Positions 7,653 to 16,435 of a stretch of 64,000 nucleotides of DNA are shown here, one piece after another. A model generated the notes under the pieces. That model was not told where the DNA came from. It did not search any database and saw only the letters and a list, made by a program, of their open reading frames with translations. The DNA comes from Rhodoferax sp. (GTDB taxonomy: Bacteria; Pseudomonadota; Gammaproteobacteria; Burkholderiales; Burkholderiaceae_C): contig JACKLL010000004.1 in NCBI GenBank assembly GCA_024235935.1, positions 124,001 to 188,000 on the forward strand. Direction: 5' to 3'. Positions within the stretch are counted from its first letter, which is position 1. Every line of letters starts with the position of its first letter. The position numbers and the translations under genes are program-made.

Positions 7653-9299
7653 GTGGCCCTCAGACGTATCGTCCTGCGCGACTTTGTCATCGTCAGCGAG
7701 CTCGAGCTTGACCTGTCCAGCGGTTTCACCGTCCTCACCGGCGAGACCGGCGCCGGCAAGTCCATCCTGATCGACGCACTGCAACTGGTCACGGGCGCCC
7801 GTGCCGATGCCGGAACCGTGCGCGAAGGCGCCAGCCGCACCGACGTCAGCGCAGAGTTCGATGCGCCGGCCCATCTGGGAGACTGGCTCGAACAGGCAGG
7901 GTTCGACCGCAACGAAACCCTGTTGCTGCGCCGCTCAGTCGACCTGCAGGGCAAGAGCCGGGGCTGGATCAACGGCAGCCCGGCCACCGCCACGCAGATG
8001 CGCGAAATCGGCGAGCAGCTGATCGACATCCATGGCCAGCACGCTTGGCAAAGCCTGACACGGGCCGAGTCCGTGCGCGATCTGCTGGATGCCTATGCCC
8101 GGCTCGACCTCAAGCCATTGACGGCCCTGTGGCAGCACTGGCGTGCGGCCCACAAGGCGCTGACCGATGCGCAGGCGGCCCAGGCCAACCTGCTGCGCGA
8201 GCGCGAACGCATCTCCTGGCAGATCGGCGAACTCGACAAGCTGTCGCCCGGCACCGACGAGTGGGACGAACTCAATACCGAGCATACCCGCCTGTCCCAT
8301 GCGCAGAGCCTGCTGGACGCAGCCCGCAGCGCGATCGACGGCTTGCAGGATGCCGAACCCAACGCCGCCGACGCCTTGCAAGGCGCAGTGACCCAGTTGC
8401 GCCAGCAGGAGCAGCACGAACCCGCCTTCGCCGCGATGGCCGAGGAGCTCGAATCCAGCCTCGCGCAGCTCGAAGACGTGGTGCACAGCCTCAAGGCCTA
8501 TCTGCGCAAGACCGAGCCCGATCCGCAGCGCCTGTCGCAACTCGATGAGCGCATGGCCTTGTGGATTTCGCTGGCCCGGCGCTACAAGCGCGCACCCGAA
8601 GACCTGGCGGGCCTGCTGGCGTCATGGCGCGACGAACTTGCCCGTCTCGACGCCGCCGCAGACATCGACAGCCTGCAACAGGCCGACCAGGCTGCCCACG
8701 CCGCCTATCTGCGCGAAGCCAAGGCCGTATCCAAGGCCCGCGCCAAGGCCGCACCGCTGCTGGCCAAGTCCATCACGCAGGCCATGCAGGGCCTGGGCAT
8801 GGAGGGCGGTCGGTTCGAGGTCCAGCTGCAAGCCGCGGATCTGCCGATGCAGACCGGCATGGAAGACATCTCCTTCCTGGTCGCTGGCCATGCCGGGAGC
8901 ACGCCACGGCCGGTCGCCAAGGTCGCGTCGGGCGGCGAACTCTCGCGCATGGCGCTGGCCATCGCGGTCACCACCAGCCAGCTGGGTACGGCGCAGACGC
9001 TGATTTTTGATGAGATCGACTCTGGCGTCGGCGGAGCTGTTGCACAGACGGTCGGGCGCCTGATGCGCCAGCTCGGCCGCGATCGGCAGGTACTGGCTGT
9101 CACCCACCTGCCCCAGGTGGCGGCATGCGCCGACCACCATCTCGTGGTGTCCAAGAAGCTGCAAGGCAAATCGACCCTGAGCGCCGTCGGGGTTGTGCAG
9201 GGCGAATCCCGGGTCGCCGAAATTGCCCGTATGCTCGGCGGAGAACATCTCCTGGAAACCACGGTGGCGCACGCCAAGGAAATGCTGCAGTCCTCGTAG
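7653..9299 (+). CDS. recN: DNA repair protein RecN
   Basis: An SMC-like ATPase that acts early in recombinational repair of double-strand breaks. The 548-aa product has Walker A GETGAGKS at residues 30-37, a Gln/Ala/Glu/Arg-rich coiled-coil middle, the ABC signature ASGGELSRMALA near 425 and Walker B IFDEIDSGVGG near 452, then VTHLPQVAACADHH. The start is GTG with AAGGAG upstream, inside the end of nadK. No LexA box was noticed upstream, as nadK leaves only 2 bp. Confidence 0.95.
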   Translation: MALRRIVLRDFVIVSELELDLSSGFTVLTGETGAGKSILIDALQLVTGARADAGTVREGASRTDVSAEFDAPAHLGDWLEQAGFDRNETLLLRRSVDLQGKSRGWINGSPATATQMREIGEQLIDIHGQHAWQSLTRAESVRDLLDAYARLDLKPLTALWQHWRAAHKALTDAQAAQANLLRERERISWQIGELDKLSPGTDEWDELNTEHTRLSHAQSLLDAARSAIDGLQDAEPNAADALQGAVTQLRQQEQHEPAFAAMAEELESSLAQLEDVVHSLKAYLRKTEPDPQRLSQLDERMALWISLARRYKRAPEDLAGLLASWRDELARLDAAADIDSLQQADQAAHAAYLREAKAVSKARAKAAPLLAKSITQAMQGLGMEGGRFEVQLQAADLPMQTGMEDISFLVAGHAGSTPRPVAKVASGGELSRMALAIAVTTSQLGTAQTLIFDEIDSGVGGAVAQTVGRLMRQLGRDRQVLAVTHLPQVAACADHHLVVSKKLQGKSTLSAVGVVQGESRVAEIARMLGGEHLLETTVAHAKEMLQSS

Positions 9300-9332
9300 C
9301 AAGACGCCACCGGAACGGCAACAACACGCTCT

Positions 9333-10253
9333 ATGGAACTCGAACTCGTACTCATCACCGGCATGTCGGGATCGGGCAAGTCCGTTGCCCTGCATGCGGT
9401 CGAGGATGCAGGCTACTACAGCGTCGACAACCTGCCGCCCGAGTTGCTGCTGTCCTTCGTCAAGCTCCAGCAGGAGCGCGACAACAAGCGGGTGGCCATC
9501 GCCATGGACGTGCGCAGTGCAAAGTCCCTGCCACAGGTTCCCGAGAGATTGCGCGCGCTTGCAGCCATGGGCGTGGTGATCAAGTCGCTGTTTCTCGAGT
9601 CGACCACCGACACCCTGGTGCGTCGCTACTCCGAGTCGCGACGCAAGCATCCGCTTTCACAAACCAATGGCGATGCCGAGGGCAACAAAGACGAGCACCG
9701 TGCGCTGGTCGAGGCGATCGAACTCGAGCGCGAACTGCTTGCCGACCTGCGCGAACACGCCCATGTGATCGATACCAGCCTGATCCGGCCGTCGCAATTG
9801 CAGCGCTACGTGAAGTCCCTGATCCTGATCAAGGGCAGCCCTCTGACGCTGGTGTTCGAGTCGTTCGCCTTCAAGCGCGGCATTCCCGGCGACGCCGACT
9901 ATGTCTTTGACGTCCGCATGCTGCCCAACCCGCATTACGAGCCCGAACTCAAGGCTCTGACGGGCAAGGATGACGCAGTCGTCGCGTTCTTTCAGCGCCA
10001 CGACCAGGTGCACCAGATGCTGCTGCAGATCGCGCAATTCCTGGACCAGTGGCTGGATCCGCTGGCCAATGACAACCGCAGCTATGTCACCGTCGCCATC
10101 GGCTGCACCGGCGGCCAGCACCGCTCGGTCTACCTGGTCGAAGCGCTGACCAAATTGTTCGCGGACCGCTGGACCACACTGAGCCGGCATCGTGAACTCG
10201 ACGCCACACCGGGGCGTTTCCCCGCCACCTCGTTCGGCTGGCCTCAGGCCTGA
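9333..10253 (+). CDS. rapZ: RNase adapter protein RapZ
   Basis: A P-loop protein that in enterobacteria guides RNase E to the sRNA GlmZ and so controls glucosamine-6-phosphate synthesis; in other bacteria it is the YvcJ family. The 306-aa product has Walker A GMSGSGKS at residues 10-17, DNLPPELL, and the RNA-binding C-terminal domain with FKRGIPGDADYVFDVR and IGCTGGQHRSVYL. The target is unproven in this organism. Its last 10 bp overlap the convergent mutY gene. Confidence 0.95.
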   Translation: MELELVLITGMSGSGKSVALHAVEDAGYYSVDNLPPELLLSFVKLQQERDNKRVAIAMDVRSAKSLPQVPERLRALAAMGVVIKSLFLESTTDTLVRRYSESRRKHPLSQTNGDAEGNKDEHRALVEAIELERELLADLREHAHVIDTSLIRPSQLQRYVKSLILIKGSPLTLVFESFAFKRGIPGDADYVFDVRMLPNPHYEPELKALTGKDDAVVAFFQRHDQVHQMLLQIAQFLDQWLDPLANDNRSYVTVAIGCTGGQHRSVYLVEALTKLFADRWTTLSRHRELDATPGRFPATSFGWPQA

Positions 10254-11284
10254 AGCAAGACCCGCACTGGCGCTGGCAGGCCCAGTTGCGGCCATTGGTC
10301 CTGGCCAAACCATTGGCCGCCTCCATCCGCAAGCACATCCGCAGGCAGTTCGATACGCACCGGATGCAGGTGCAGGTCCATGTGGGTCAGCACGTGCCTG
10401 AACGGCTGGACCTCCTCCAGCGCCGACCGGTACAGGGCCGGTACCTGCGCCACCAATGCTTCCGGGCTATCGAACCATGGCAGGCAGAAAAGGCCCGCCC
10501 AGACTCCGGGCACGGGTCGGCGTTGCAGCCAGACGGCGTTTTCCGGGTCGCGCGCCCACAACAGCCATACCGATCGGGACGTGCGCTTGAGCTTGCGCGA
10601 ACGCACCGGAAAATCCTGCGGCGAACCCCGCTGCAAGGCGGCGCAGTCGCCGTGCACCGGACAGTCGCCGCACCGGGGCTGGCGGGGCAGGCAAATGGTG
10701 GCGCCCAGATCCATCATGCCCTGGGTATAGACCGGCATGGTCTGCACAAGGCTATTGCGCGGCAGCAGTTCCTGTGCCAGTTCCCACAAGCGGTTCTGGT
10801 TTGCCTGTTGCACCAGATCGCCCTCAAAGGCCAGATAGCGTGCCAGTACGCGCCGCACGTTGGCGTCCATGATTGCCACGCGTTCGCCGAAACACAGCGA
10901 GGCAATGGCCGCAGCGGTGGAGCGACCGATCCCTGGCAAGCGGACCAGTTCGTCGGCTCGCGCTGGAAAGACGCCGCCCCACTGCTCCACCACCGCGATC
11001 GCACAGCGGTGCAGATTGCGCGCCCGGCTGTAGTAGCCCAGGCCGCTCCACAGGCCCATGACAGCGTCGAGTGGCGCCGCGGCCAGGGCGCGAACATCAG
11101 GGAACTTTGCCAGGAAACGGTGAAAGTAGTCGACGACGGTCGCCACCTGCGTCTGCTGCAGCATGACCTCCGACAGCCACACCCGGTAGGGGTCTCGGGT
11201 GTTCTGCCAGGGCAGATCATGGCGCCCATGCAACTTTTGCCACGCCACGACCCGGCTGGCAAACACCGGCTTGCCGGCGCTCAA
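10244..11284 (-). CDS. mutY: A/G-specific adenine DNA glycosylase MutY
   Basis: Removes adenine mispaired with 8-oxoguanine. The 346-aa product shows LPWQNTRDPYRVWLSEVMLQQTQV (with the catalytic Glu in SEVMLQQTQ), the helix-hairpin-helix LPGIGRSTAAAI, the catalytic-Asp segment MDANVRRVLARY, the 4Fe-4S loop C-x6-C-x2-C-x5-C (CLPRQPRCGDCPVHGDC), and a C-terminal NUDIX-like domain. The probable TTG start overlaps the stop of the upstream GTPase gene (TTGA). It sits with mutM two genes away, so both enzymes of the GO oxidised-guanine system are together. Confidence 0.95.
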   Translation of the reverse strand: MSAGKPVFASRVVAWQKLHGRHDLPWQNTRDPYRVWLSEVMLQQTQVATVVDYFHRFLAKFPDVRALAAAPLDAVMGLWSGLGYYSRARNLHRCAIAVVEQWGGVFPARADELVRLPGIGRSTAAAIASLCFGERVAIMDANVRRVLARYLAFEGDLVQQANQNRLWELAQELLPRNSLVQTMPVYTQGMMDLGATICLPRQPRCGDCPVHGDCAALQRGSPQDFPVRSRKLKRTSRSVWLLWARDPENAVWLQRRPVPGVWAGLFCLPWFDSPEALVAQVPALYRSALEEVQPFRHVLTHMDLHLHPVRIELPADVLADGGGQWFGQDQWPQLGLPAPVRVLLQA

Positions 11285-13254
11285 GTGGCAGCGGTCTCGG
11301 CTGCCGCCACGCTGCGCGGCTCGGCCGGCCTGGTAGCGCGCACCTTGATCAGGTAGTTGGTCAGCTCACCCAGCTTGGTCTCGAGTTCGGTCATGGCATG
11401 TTCCTGGGCCTCGATCTCGCCGATGCGGTCGGCCAGCCCTCCGGCGGCCTGCTGGATCCGATCGATGGCTTCGATGCGGCGTGCGAAATTGCGACGGCGC
11501 TCGCGCAGTTGCGCATCGAGCTGGGCTGCCGCCGTCTTGCTCCACAACTCCACCTCGCCCAGCGCGGTTTCATTGATCGTGCGCAAGCGGGTTGCCAGCG
11601 CCCGCACCAGCTTGTCGGCGAAGTCGGCCTGGGCCAGCCGGAAGGTGTTGGCGACTCCGAGATATTGCAGGTGTCCGCGCTCGACGCTGTCCAGATCCTG
11701 GATGAAGGATTCGAGCTGCGGCTCCACCGGCGCCTGCAAGGAAAAGCCATGTTCACCGTTGAGCTGGCGGAAAGTCGCTGCCAGCATGGACTGGATCTCC
11801 TTGCACAGGGCCTGCGCTCGGCGGATCACCGCGCGCAAGCGCTCGAAGGTCTCGCTGTAGGCCTTCTTGACTCCGAACTTCAGCCCCTTCTGGCGCAAGG
11901 CGGCATTGAGTTGCGCCATCTCGGTCTTCAGCGCGGTCGCGCTCAGACTGTCGAACACATCGCGCAGCAGCTTGAGGTGCACCGAGCGCACGGCGTGGAT
12001 CTTCGCGCCACTGAGGTCGAATTCCGACTGCTCTTGCGCAATGCGACCCCGCATATGCTTGATGACCGATGCGTTCTTGCCTTGCAGGCCCTTGAGCTCC
12101 ATCAACTGCTCGGCCAGGTCCCGTCGACGGATGTTGATGACACGCCCGGTCTCCTGGCGCAGGCTGGTGATGCCGGTTGCGACGGCAGAGCCCAGTATCT
12201 TCTGGCGCTGTCCCATGATGCCATGGGCCAGCGCATCCTCGAGCTTGGGCAGGCAGCTGGCCGCAAGCAATTCGGCGTCGTCGGTGACTTTGGCGACCAG
12301 ACCCTTGTGGGCGGAGATCGGAATCACCTGGCTTTTCGAGATGCCCAGGATGTCGGCCGTCGATGCCTGTTGCCGGTCGATCTGTGCCTGTATCTGCGCG
12401 GGCGAACTCAGCGCATCCCACAAGGTGTCGATCTTGTTGAGCACCACCAGACGCAGATCGGAGCCTTCGGTATCGACCACCAGATGCTCGCGCCAGATCG
12501 TCATGTCCGACTTGGTGACACCCGTGTCCGCACCCAGAATGAACACCACGGCCTGCGCCTGCGGCAGCAGACTGACCGTCAGCTCGGGCTCGGCGCCGAT
12601 CGCATTGAGCCCCGGGGTGTCGAGAATGACCAGCCCCTGCTTGAGCAAGGGGTGGGCAATATTGATCAGGGCGTGGCGCCATTTCGGCACCTCGACCATG
12701 CCCTGTGCGTCGACAACGGGATTGTCTTCGGGCTCCTGGCTGTGCCAGAAGCCGAGCGCCTGCGCCTCGTCGCGGGTGACATGGCGCGTTTCGGCCACCA
12801 TTTCCATGGCCGCGGCCAGTTGCTGCGGGTCGTTGACGTCCAGATCGACACGGGTCCACTTCTCGGGGACCATGCGCCATTCCATCAAGGCCTGGGGTTG
12901 CAAGCGGGTTTCGACGGGCAACAGGCGCAGACAGGGCGGGACATCGGCGTCGTAACCCATCTCGGTCGGACACATGGTCGTGCGTCCGGCACTCGCCGGC
13001 ATGATGCGTCGGCCATAACCCGCAAAGAAGATGGCGTTGATCAGCTCGGACTTGCCGCGCGAAAACTCGCCGACAAAAGCCACCATGACCTTGTCCGCAC
13101 GTACCTGCATTTCGAGCCGGCGCAAGCGCTCCTCGACGCCTGCATCGAGCAGATCATGGTCTTTCATCCACTCGGCCAGCAGCTTCAGGCGTAGCCCGAA
13201 CTCCCGACGCCAAGCGCCATGCTGGTCAAACTGCTCGTTGAAAGATGTAACCAA
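11281..13254 (-). CDS. Dynamin-family large GTPase
   Basis: A 657-aa bacterial dynamin-like protein. G1 is GEFSRGKSEL at residues 62-71, a switch Thr region lies in ASAGRTTMCPTEMGYD, G3 is DTPGLNAIGAE, and G4 is LNKIDTLWD. The rest is long helical, coiled-coil-rich sequence typical of the stalk, without a clear transmembrane paddle. Bacterial dynamin-like proteins remodel membranes; a precise role here is not known. A TTG start with a GGGGGA site is likely. The stop overlaps the start of mutY by 4 bp, so expression of the GTPase and the DNA glycosylase is linked. Confidence 0.85.
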   Translation of the reverse strand: MVTSFNEQFDQHGAWRREFGLRLKLLAEWMKDHDLLDAGVEERLRRLEMQVRADKVMVAFVGEFSRGKSELINAIFFAGYGRRIMPASAGRTTMCPTEMGYDADVPPCLRLLPVETRLQPQALMEWRMVPEKWTRVDLDVNDPQQLAAAMEMVAETRHVTRDEAQALGFWHSQEPEDNPVVDAQGMVEVPKWRHALINIAHPLLKQGLVILDTPGLNAIGAEPELTVSLLPQAQAVVFILGADTGVTKSDMTIWREHLVVDTEGSDLRLVVLNKIDTLWDALSSPAQIQAQIDRQQASTADILGISKSQVIPISAHKGLVAKVTDDAELLAASCLPKLEDALAHGIMGQRQKILGSAVATGITSLRQETGRVINIRRRDLAEQLMELKGLQGKNASVIKHMRGRIAQEQSEFDLSGAKIHAVRSVHLKLLRDVFDSLSATALKTEMAQLNAALRQKGLKFGVKKAYSETFERLRAVIRRAQALCKEIQSMLAATFRQLNGEHGFSLQAPVEPQLESFIQDLDSVERGHLQYLGVANTFRLAQADFADKLVRALATRLRTINETALGEVELWSKTAAAQLDAQLRERRRNFARRIEAIDRIQQAAGGLADRIGEIEAQEHAMTELETKLGELTNYLIKVRATRPAEPRSVAAAETAAT

Positions 13255-13302
13255 GGTATCCCCCTGTGCCTTTCAATATAGCATCGCGCGGCCCCAATCC
13301 GC

Positions 13303-14118
13303 TCATTTTCGCTGGCAACTTTGGCAGAAAAACGTCGAGCGCTGCCCCTGGCGAATCTGTGAGATCGGTGTTCCGCAAATACTGCACGGCTGGCCGGCAC
13401 GGCCGTACACCGCCGCCTCCAGCTGGAAATGCCCGCTTTCCCCCATCGCGCTGGAGAAATCGCGCAAGGTGGTTCCGCCTTGTTCCACGGCGCGCGACAG
13501 CACCTCCCGGATGCTCTGGTGCAAGCGGGCCGCGCGCGCCACACTCAGCCGCTGGGCACGCACCGTCGGCCGTATGCCGGCCCGGAACAAGGCTTCGCAC
13601 GCATAGATATTGCCGACGCCCACCACCAGATCGCCGCTGAGCAGCACCTGCTTGATGGCACTGCGGCGCAGCTTGAGGCCCCGGCTGAACGGGGCGAGCG
13701 CGAATTGCTCGGTCAGTGGCTCCATGCCCAGGCGGCCCAGCAACTTGACGGCAACAGCCGACTGCTCCGACTCCGCGAACACGACGGCGCCGAACCGCCG
13801 CGGATCGTGCAGGCGCAAATGCCCCTGGCTGGTCAAAAGCTCAAAATGGTCATGCGGCCCGCGCGGCGGCAATTCCGCGGCGAAAACCAGGCTTCCCGAC
13901 ATGCCCAGGTGAATCAGCAGCAGGCCCCGATCCAGATCGAGCAACAGATATTTACCGCGCCGGCGCACCGCATGCACCTTCTGGCCGACCAGACTGGAAA
14001 GCCCGCAGCCCAAGGGCCAGCGCAAGGGCTTGCCGAGCCAGACGGCTTGGATTTCGCCCCCCGCAATGCGGTCGGAAAAGCTCCGGCGGGTGACTTCGAC
14101 TTCCGGCAATTCAGGCAT
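13303..14118 (-). CDS. mutM: Formamidopyrimidine-DNA glycosylase MutM (Fpg)
   Basis: Excises 8-oxoguanine and formamidopyrimidines with AP-lyase activity. The 271-aa product begins MPELPEVE, with the catalytic Pro2 and Glu3; an ATG 12 codons upstream would hide Pro2 and is rejected. Further motifs are the catalytic Lys region in VHAVRRRGKYLLLDL, HLGMSGSL, VGVGNIYACEALFRAGI, and the C-terminal zinc finger (CSICGTPI then FFCQSCQ). It is divergent from the TPR/lolB/ispE operon across about 55 bp and reads toward the dynamin and mutY genes, 48 bp on. Confidence 0.96.
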   Translation of the reverse strand: MPELPEVEVTRRSFSDRIAGGEIQAVWLGKPLRWPLGCGLSSLVGQKVHAVRRRGKYLLLDLDRGLLLIHLGMSGSLVFAAELPPRGPHDHFELLTSQGHLRLHDPRRFGAVVFAESEQSAVAVKLLGRLGMEPLTEQFALAPFSRGLKLRRSAIKQVLLSGDLVVGVGNIYACEALFRAGIRPTVRAQRLSVARAARLHQSIREVLSRAVEQGGTTLRDFSSAMGESGHFQLEAAVYGRAGQPCSICGTPISQIRQGQRSTFFCQSCQRK

Positions 14119-14173
14119 GGGCTTTTGTTGCGTTGGCGCGGCGGGAAGCGGCACCTTGGATTATTATGGATCG

Positions 14174-15922
14174 ATGATTCGAACCCTCCGCCGCACCGCT
14201 GTCACGGTGCTCGTAGCCGCATTGTGCGTGAACATCACCTGGGCCCAGGAAAAGCCGGATTCGGCCGATCCGGTGGTCAACTCCGCACTCGACGGCGAGC
14301 TGTTCTACCAGCTGGTGCTGGGCGAGCTCAACGCCATCGGAGGTGAACCCGGCGTCGGCTTTTCCATTCTGCTCGATGCCGCCCGCAAGACTGGCGATCC
14401 GCGCCTTTTCAAGCGTGCGACCGACATTGCGCTGCGCAGCCGTTCCGGCGAGTCGGCCCTGCAGGCCGCCCGCGCATGGCGAACGGCGCTGCCGCAGTCG
14501 CGCGAGGCCAACCGCTACCTGCTGCAGATCCTGATCGGCCTGAACCGCCTGTCCGAGACGCTGGATCCGCTCAAGCGGGACCTGGCGCTGGCACCCTTGC
14601 CGGAGCAGGCGGCAAGCATCAACAACATGCCGGTGTACTACGCCCGTTCGAGCGACAAGAAAGAGGCCGCGGCGATCATCGAGAAGGCCCTGAGCGAACA
14701 CCTGGACAGTGCCCAACTGGGTCCGTCGGCATGGACATCGATCGGACGCATGCGGGCCGAAGCCAAGAACATGGACGGCGCACTGGACGCCGCCCGGCGC
14801 GGTCAGGCCCTCGACGTGCATGCAGATGGGCCAGCCATCCTGGCGCTGAGCCTTTTTTCCGCGGGTGAGGCACAGGCCGAGCCGCTGGTCTTGCAGTATC
14901 TCGCGGGTGAAAGCCGATTCGAGGTCCGCATGGACTATGCCGCAGCCCTGTTGGGCAAGCAGCGCTATGCGGAGTCTGCGGTGCAACTGGGCATCGTGAC
15001 CCGAGACAAGCCGGATTTCGCGCAGGCCTGGCTGGTAAAGGGTACGTTGGAGCAGCAGAACCGCCAATGGGAACAGGCCGAGGCGTCATTGCTTCGCTTC
15101 GTGGACCTGCGCACGGCGGACAAGACAGCGCAGGACGACGCAGCCGAGCCGGACCAGGCCTTGACACAGGCCTATCTTCGGCTGTCGGAGATCGCGGAGC
15201 ACAAAAAAGACCTTGCAGGTGCCCGCGCCTGGCTGGAACGGATCGACAACCCCGATCAGATGATCAGCGTGCAGATGCGCCGGGCCTCCTTGCTGGCGCG
15301 TCAGGGGAAACTGGACGAGGCCCGCGCGCTGATCCAGGGGCTGCCGATCCGCGCGCCTGAAGATGCGCGGATGAAGATCAGCGCAGAGGTTCAGATCCTG
15401 CGCGACAACAAGCAGTACCAGGCGGCCTATGACGTGCTCGTGCAGGCGCTGGCCGACAACCCGAAGGATCTGGACTTCCAATATGACCAGGCCATGATGG
15501 CCGAGAAGCTCGGGCGGCTCGACGAAATGGAGCGCCTGTTGCGCCAGGCCATCGCGATCAAGCCCGATTACCACCATGCCTACAACGCCTTGGGCTATTC
15601 GCTGGCCGATCGCAACGTTCGCCTGCCCGAGGCGCGCAGGCTGATCGTCAAGGCGTTGGAATACGCACCCAATGATCCGTTCATCTCCGACAGCCTGGCC
15701 TGGGTCGAATTTCGCAGCGGCAACCATGCCAAGGCGCTGAGCATCCTGCAAAAGGCCTACCAGGACAAACCTGATGCGGAAATCGCCGCCCATCTGGGCG
15801 AAGTGCTTTGGACCATGAACCAGCGCGAGCAGGCCAAGACCATATGGCGCGAAGGACTCGGCCTGAACGCCGAGAACGAGACGCTGCTCGAAACGCTGAA
15901 GCGGCTGCGCGTGTCCTTGTGA
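14174..15922 (+). CDS. Exported tetratricopeptide-repeat protein upstream of lolB
   Basis: A 582-aa protein with a signal peptide (MIRTLRRTAVTVLVAALCVN, then TWAQ) and many degenerate TPR units. Clear examples are DYAAALLGKQRYAESAVQLG, DKPDFAQAWLVKGTLEQQNR and DYHHAYNALGYSLADRN. TPR repeats act as protein-protein scaffolds in the periplasm. The gene overlaps lolB by GTGA, and this TPR-lolB-ispE order is conserved in Burkholderiales, suggesting a link with outer-membrane biogenesis; the exact role is unknown. The chosen ATG gives the signal peptide; longer frames to the left overlap mutM. Confidence 0.85.
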   Translation: MIRTLRRTAVTVLVAALCVNITWAQEKPDSADPVVNSALDGELFYQLVLGELNAIGGEPGVGFSILLDAARKTGDPRLFKRATDIALRSRSGESALQAARAWRTALPQSREANRYLLQILIGLNRLSETLDPLKRDLALAPLPEQAASINNMPVYYARSSDKKEAAAIIEKALSEHLDSAQLGPSAWTSIGRMRAEAKNMDGALDAARRGQALDVHADGPAILALSLFSAGEAQAEPLVLQYLAGESRFEVRMDYAAALLGKQRYAESAVQLGIVTRDKPDFAQAWLVKGTLEQQNRQWEQAEASLLRFVDLRTADKTAQDDAAEPDQALTQAYLRLSEIAEHKKDLAGARAWLERIDNPDQMISVQMRRASLLARQGKLDEARALIQGLPIRAPEDARMKISAEVQILRDNKQYQAAYDVLVQALADNPKDLDFQYDQAMMAEKLGRLDEMERLLRQAIAIKPDYHHAYNALGYSLADRNVRLPEARRLIVKALEYAPNDPFISDSLAWVEFRSGNHAKALSILQKAYQDKPDAEIAAHLGEVLWTMNQREQAKTIWREGLGLNAENETLLETLKRLRVSL

Positions 15923-16413
15923 AGCACGTCGGGCGAAGGCAACTGCTGTCGTTGGGCTCGGCGCTGCTGCTGGCGGCCTGTGCCCAGTCCCCACAGCGAC
16001 TGGCGGTGCCGCCGGGGCAGCGCACCAGCTGGAACGGCCGCATGTCGCTGCGGGTGGACTCCGACCCCGTGCAATCGATGACGGCCGGATTCGATCTGCG
16101 AGGCAGTGCGCGCCAGGGTGAACTTGCGCTGTACACCCCGCTGGGTTCCACGCTGGCCCGCCTGGTCTGGGCACCTGGCGAGGCCGAAATGCAATGGAAT
16201 GGCCAGCGACGCAGCTTCGAATCGATGGCGGCGTTGACACAGCAGGCCACCGGCACCGCACTGCCGATGGACGGCCTGTTTCTGTGGCTGGCCGGTGAGC
16301 CGGCCCACGTCCCTGGCTGGTCGGCCGACTTGCGCGACCTGGCCGATGGCAAGCTGGTCGCGCGACGATCAGACCCGCTTCCCGCTGTGGAGATGCGCCT
16401 GGTCTTCGAATGA
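15919..16413 (+). CDS. lolB: Outer-membrane lipoprotein receptor LolB
   Basis: LolB takes lipoproteins from the periplasmic chaperone LolA and inserts them into the outer membrane. The 164-aa product starts at a GTG overlapping the TPR gene stop. It has a lipoprotein signal (KHVGRRQLLSLGSALLLAAC) with lipobox LAAC at Cys21. The mature part carries WNGRMSLRVDSDP, GELALYTPLGSTLARLVW and LFLWLAGEPAHVPGW, all typical of LolB. It is followed by ispE after 22 bp. Confidence 0.9.
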   Translation: MKHVGRRQLLSLGSALLLAACAQSPQRLAVPPGQRTSWNGRMSLRVDSDPVQSMTAGFDLRGSARQGELALYTPLGSTLARLVWAPGEAEMQWNGQRRSFESMAALTQQATGTALPMDGLFLWLAGEPAHVPGWSADLRDLADGKLVARRSDPLPAVEMRLVFE

Positions 16414-16435
16414 CCGCCATCACCGACGACACACG

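Noticed and set aside
11398..13194. 598-codon plus-strand frame inside the dynamin-like gene
   Set aside because: The minus strand carries all GTPase motifs; this frame is its shadow.
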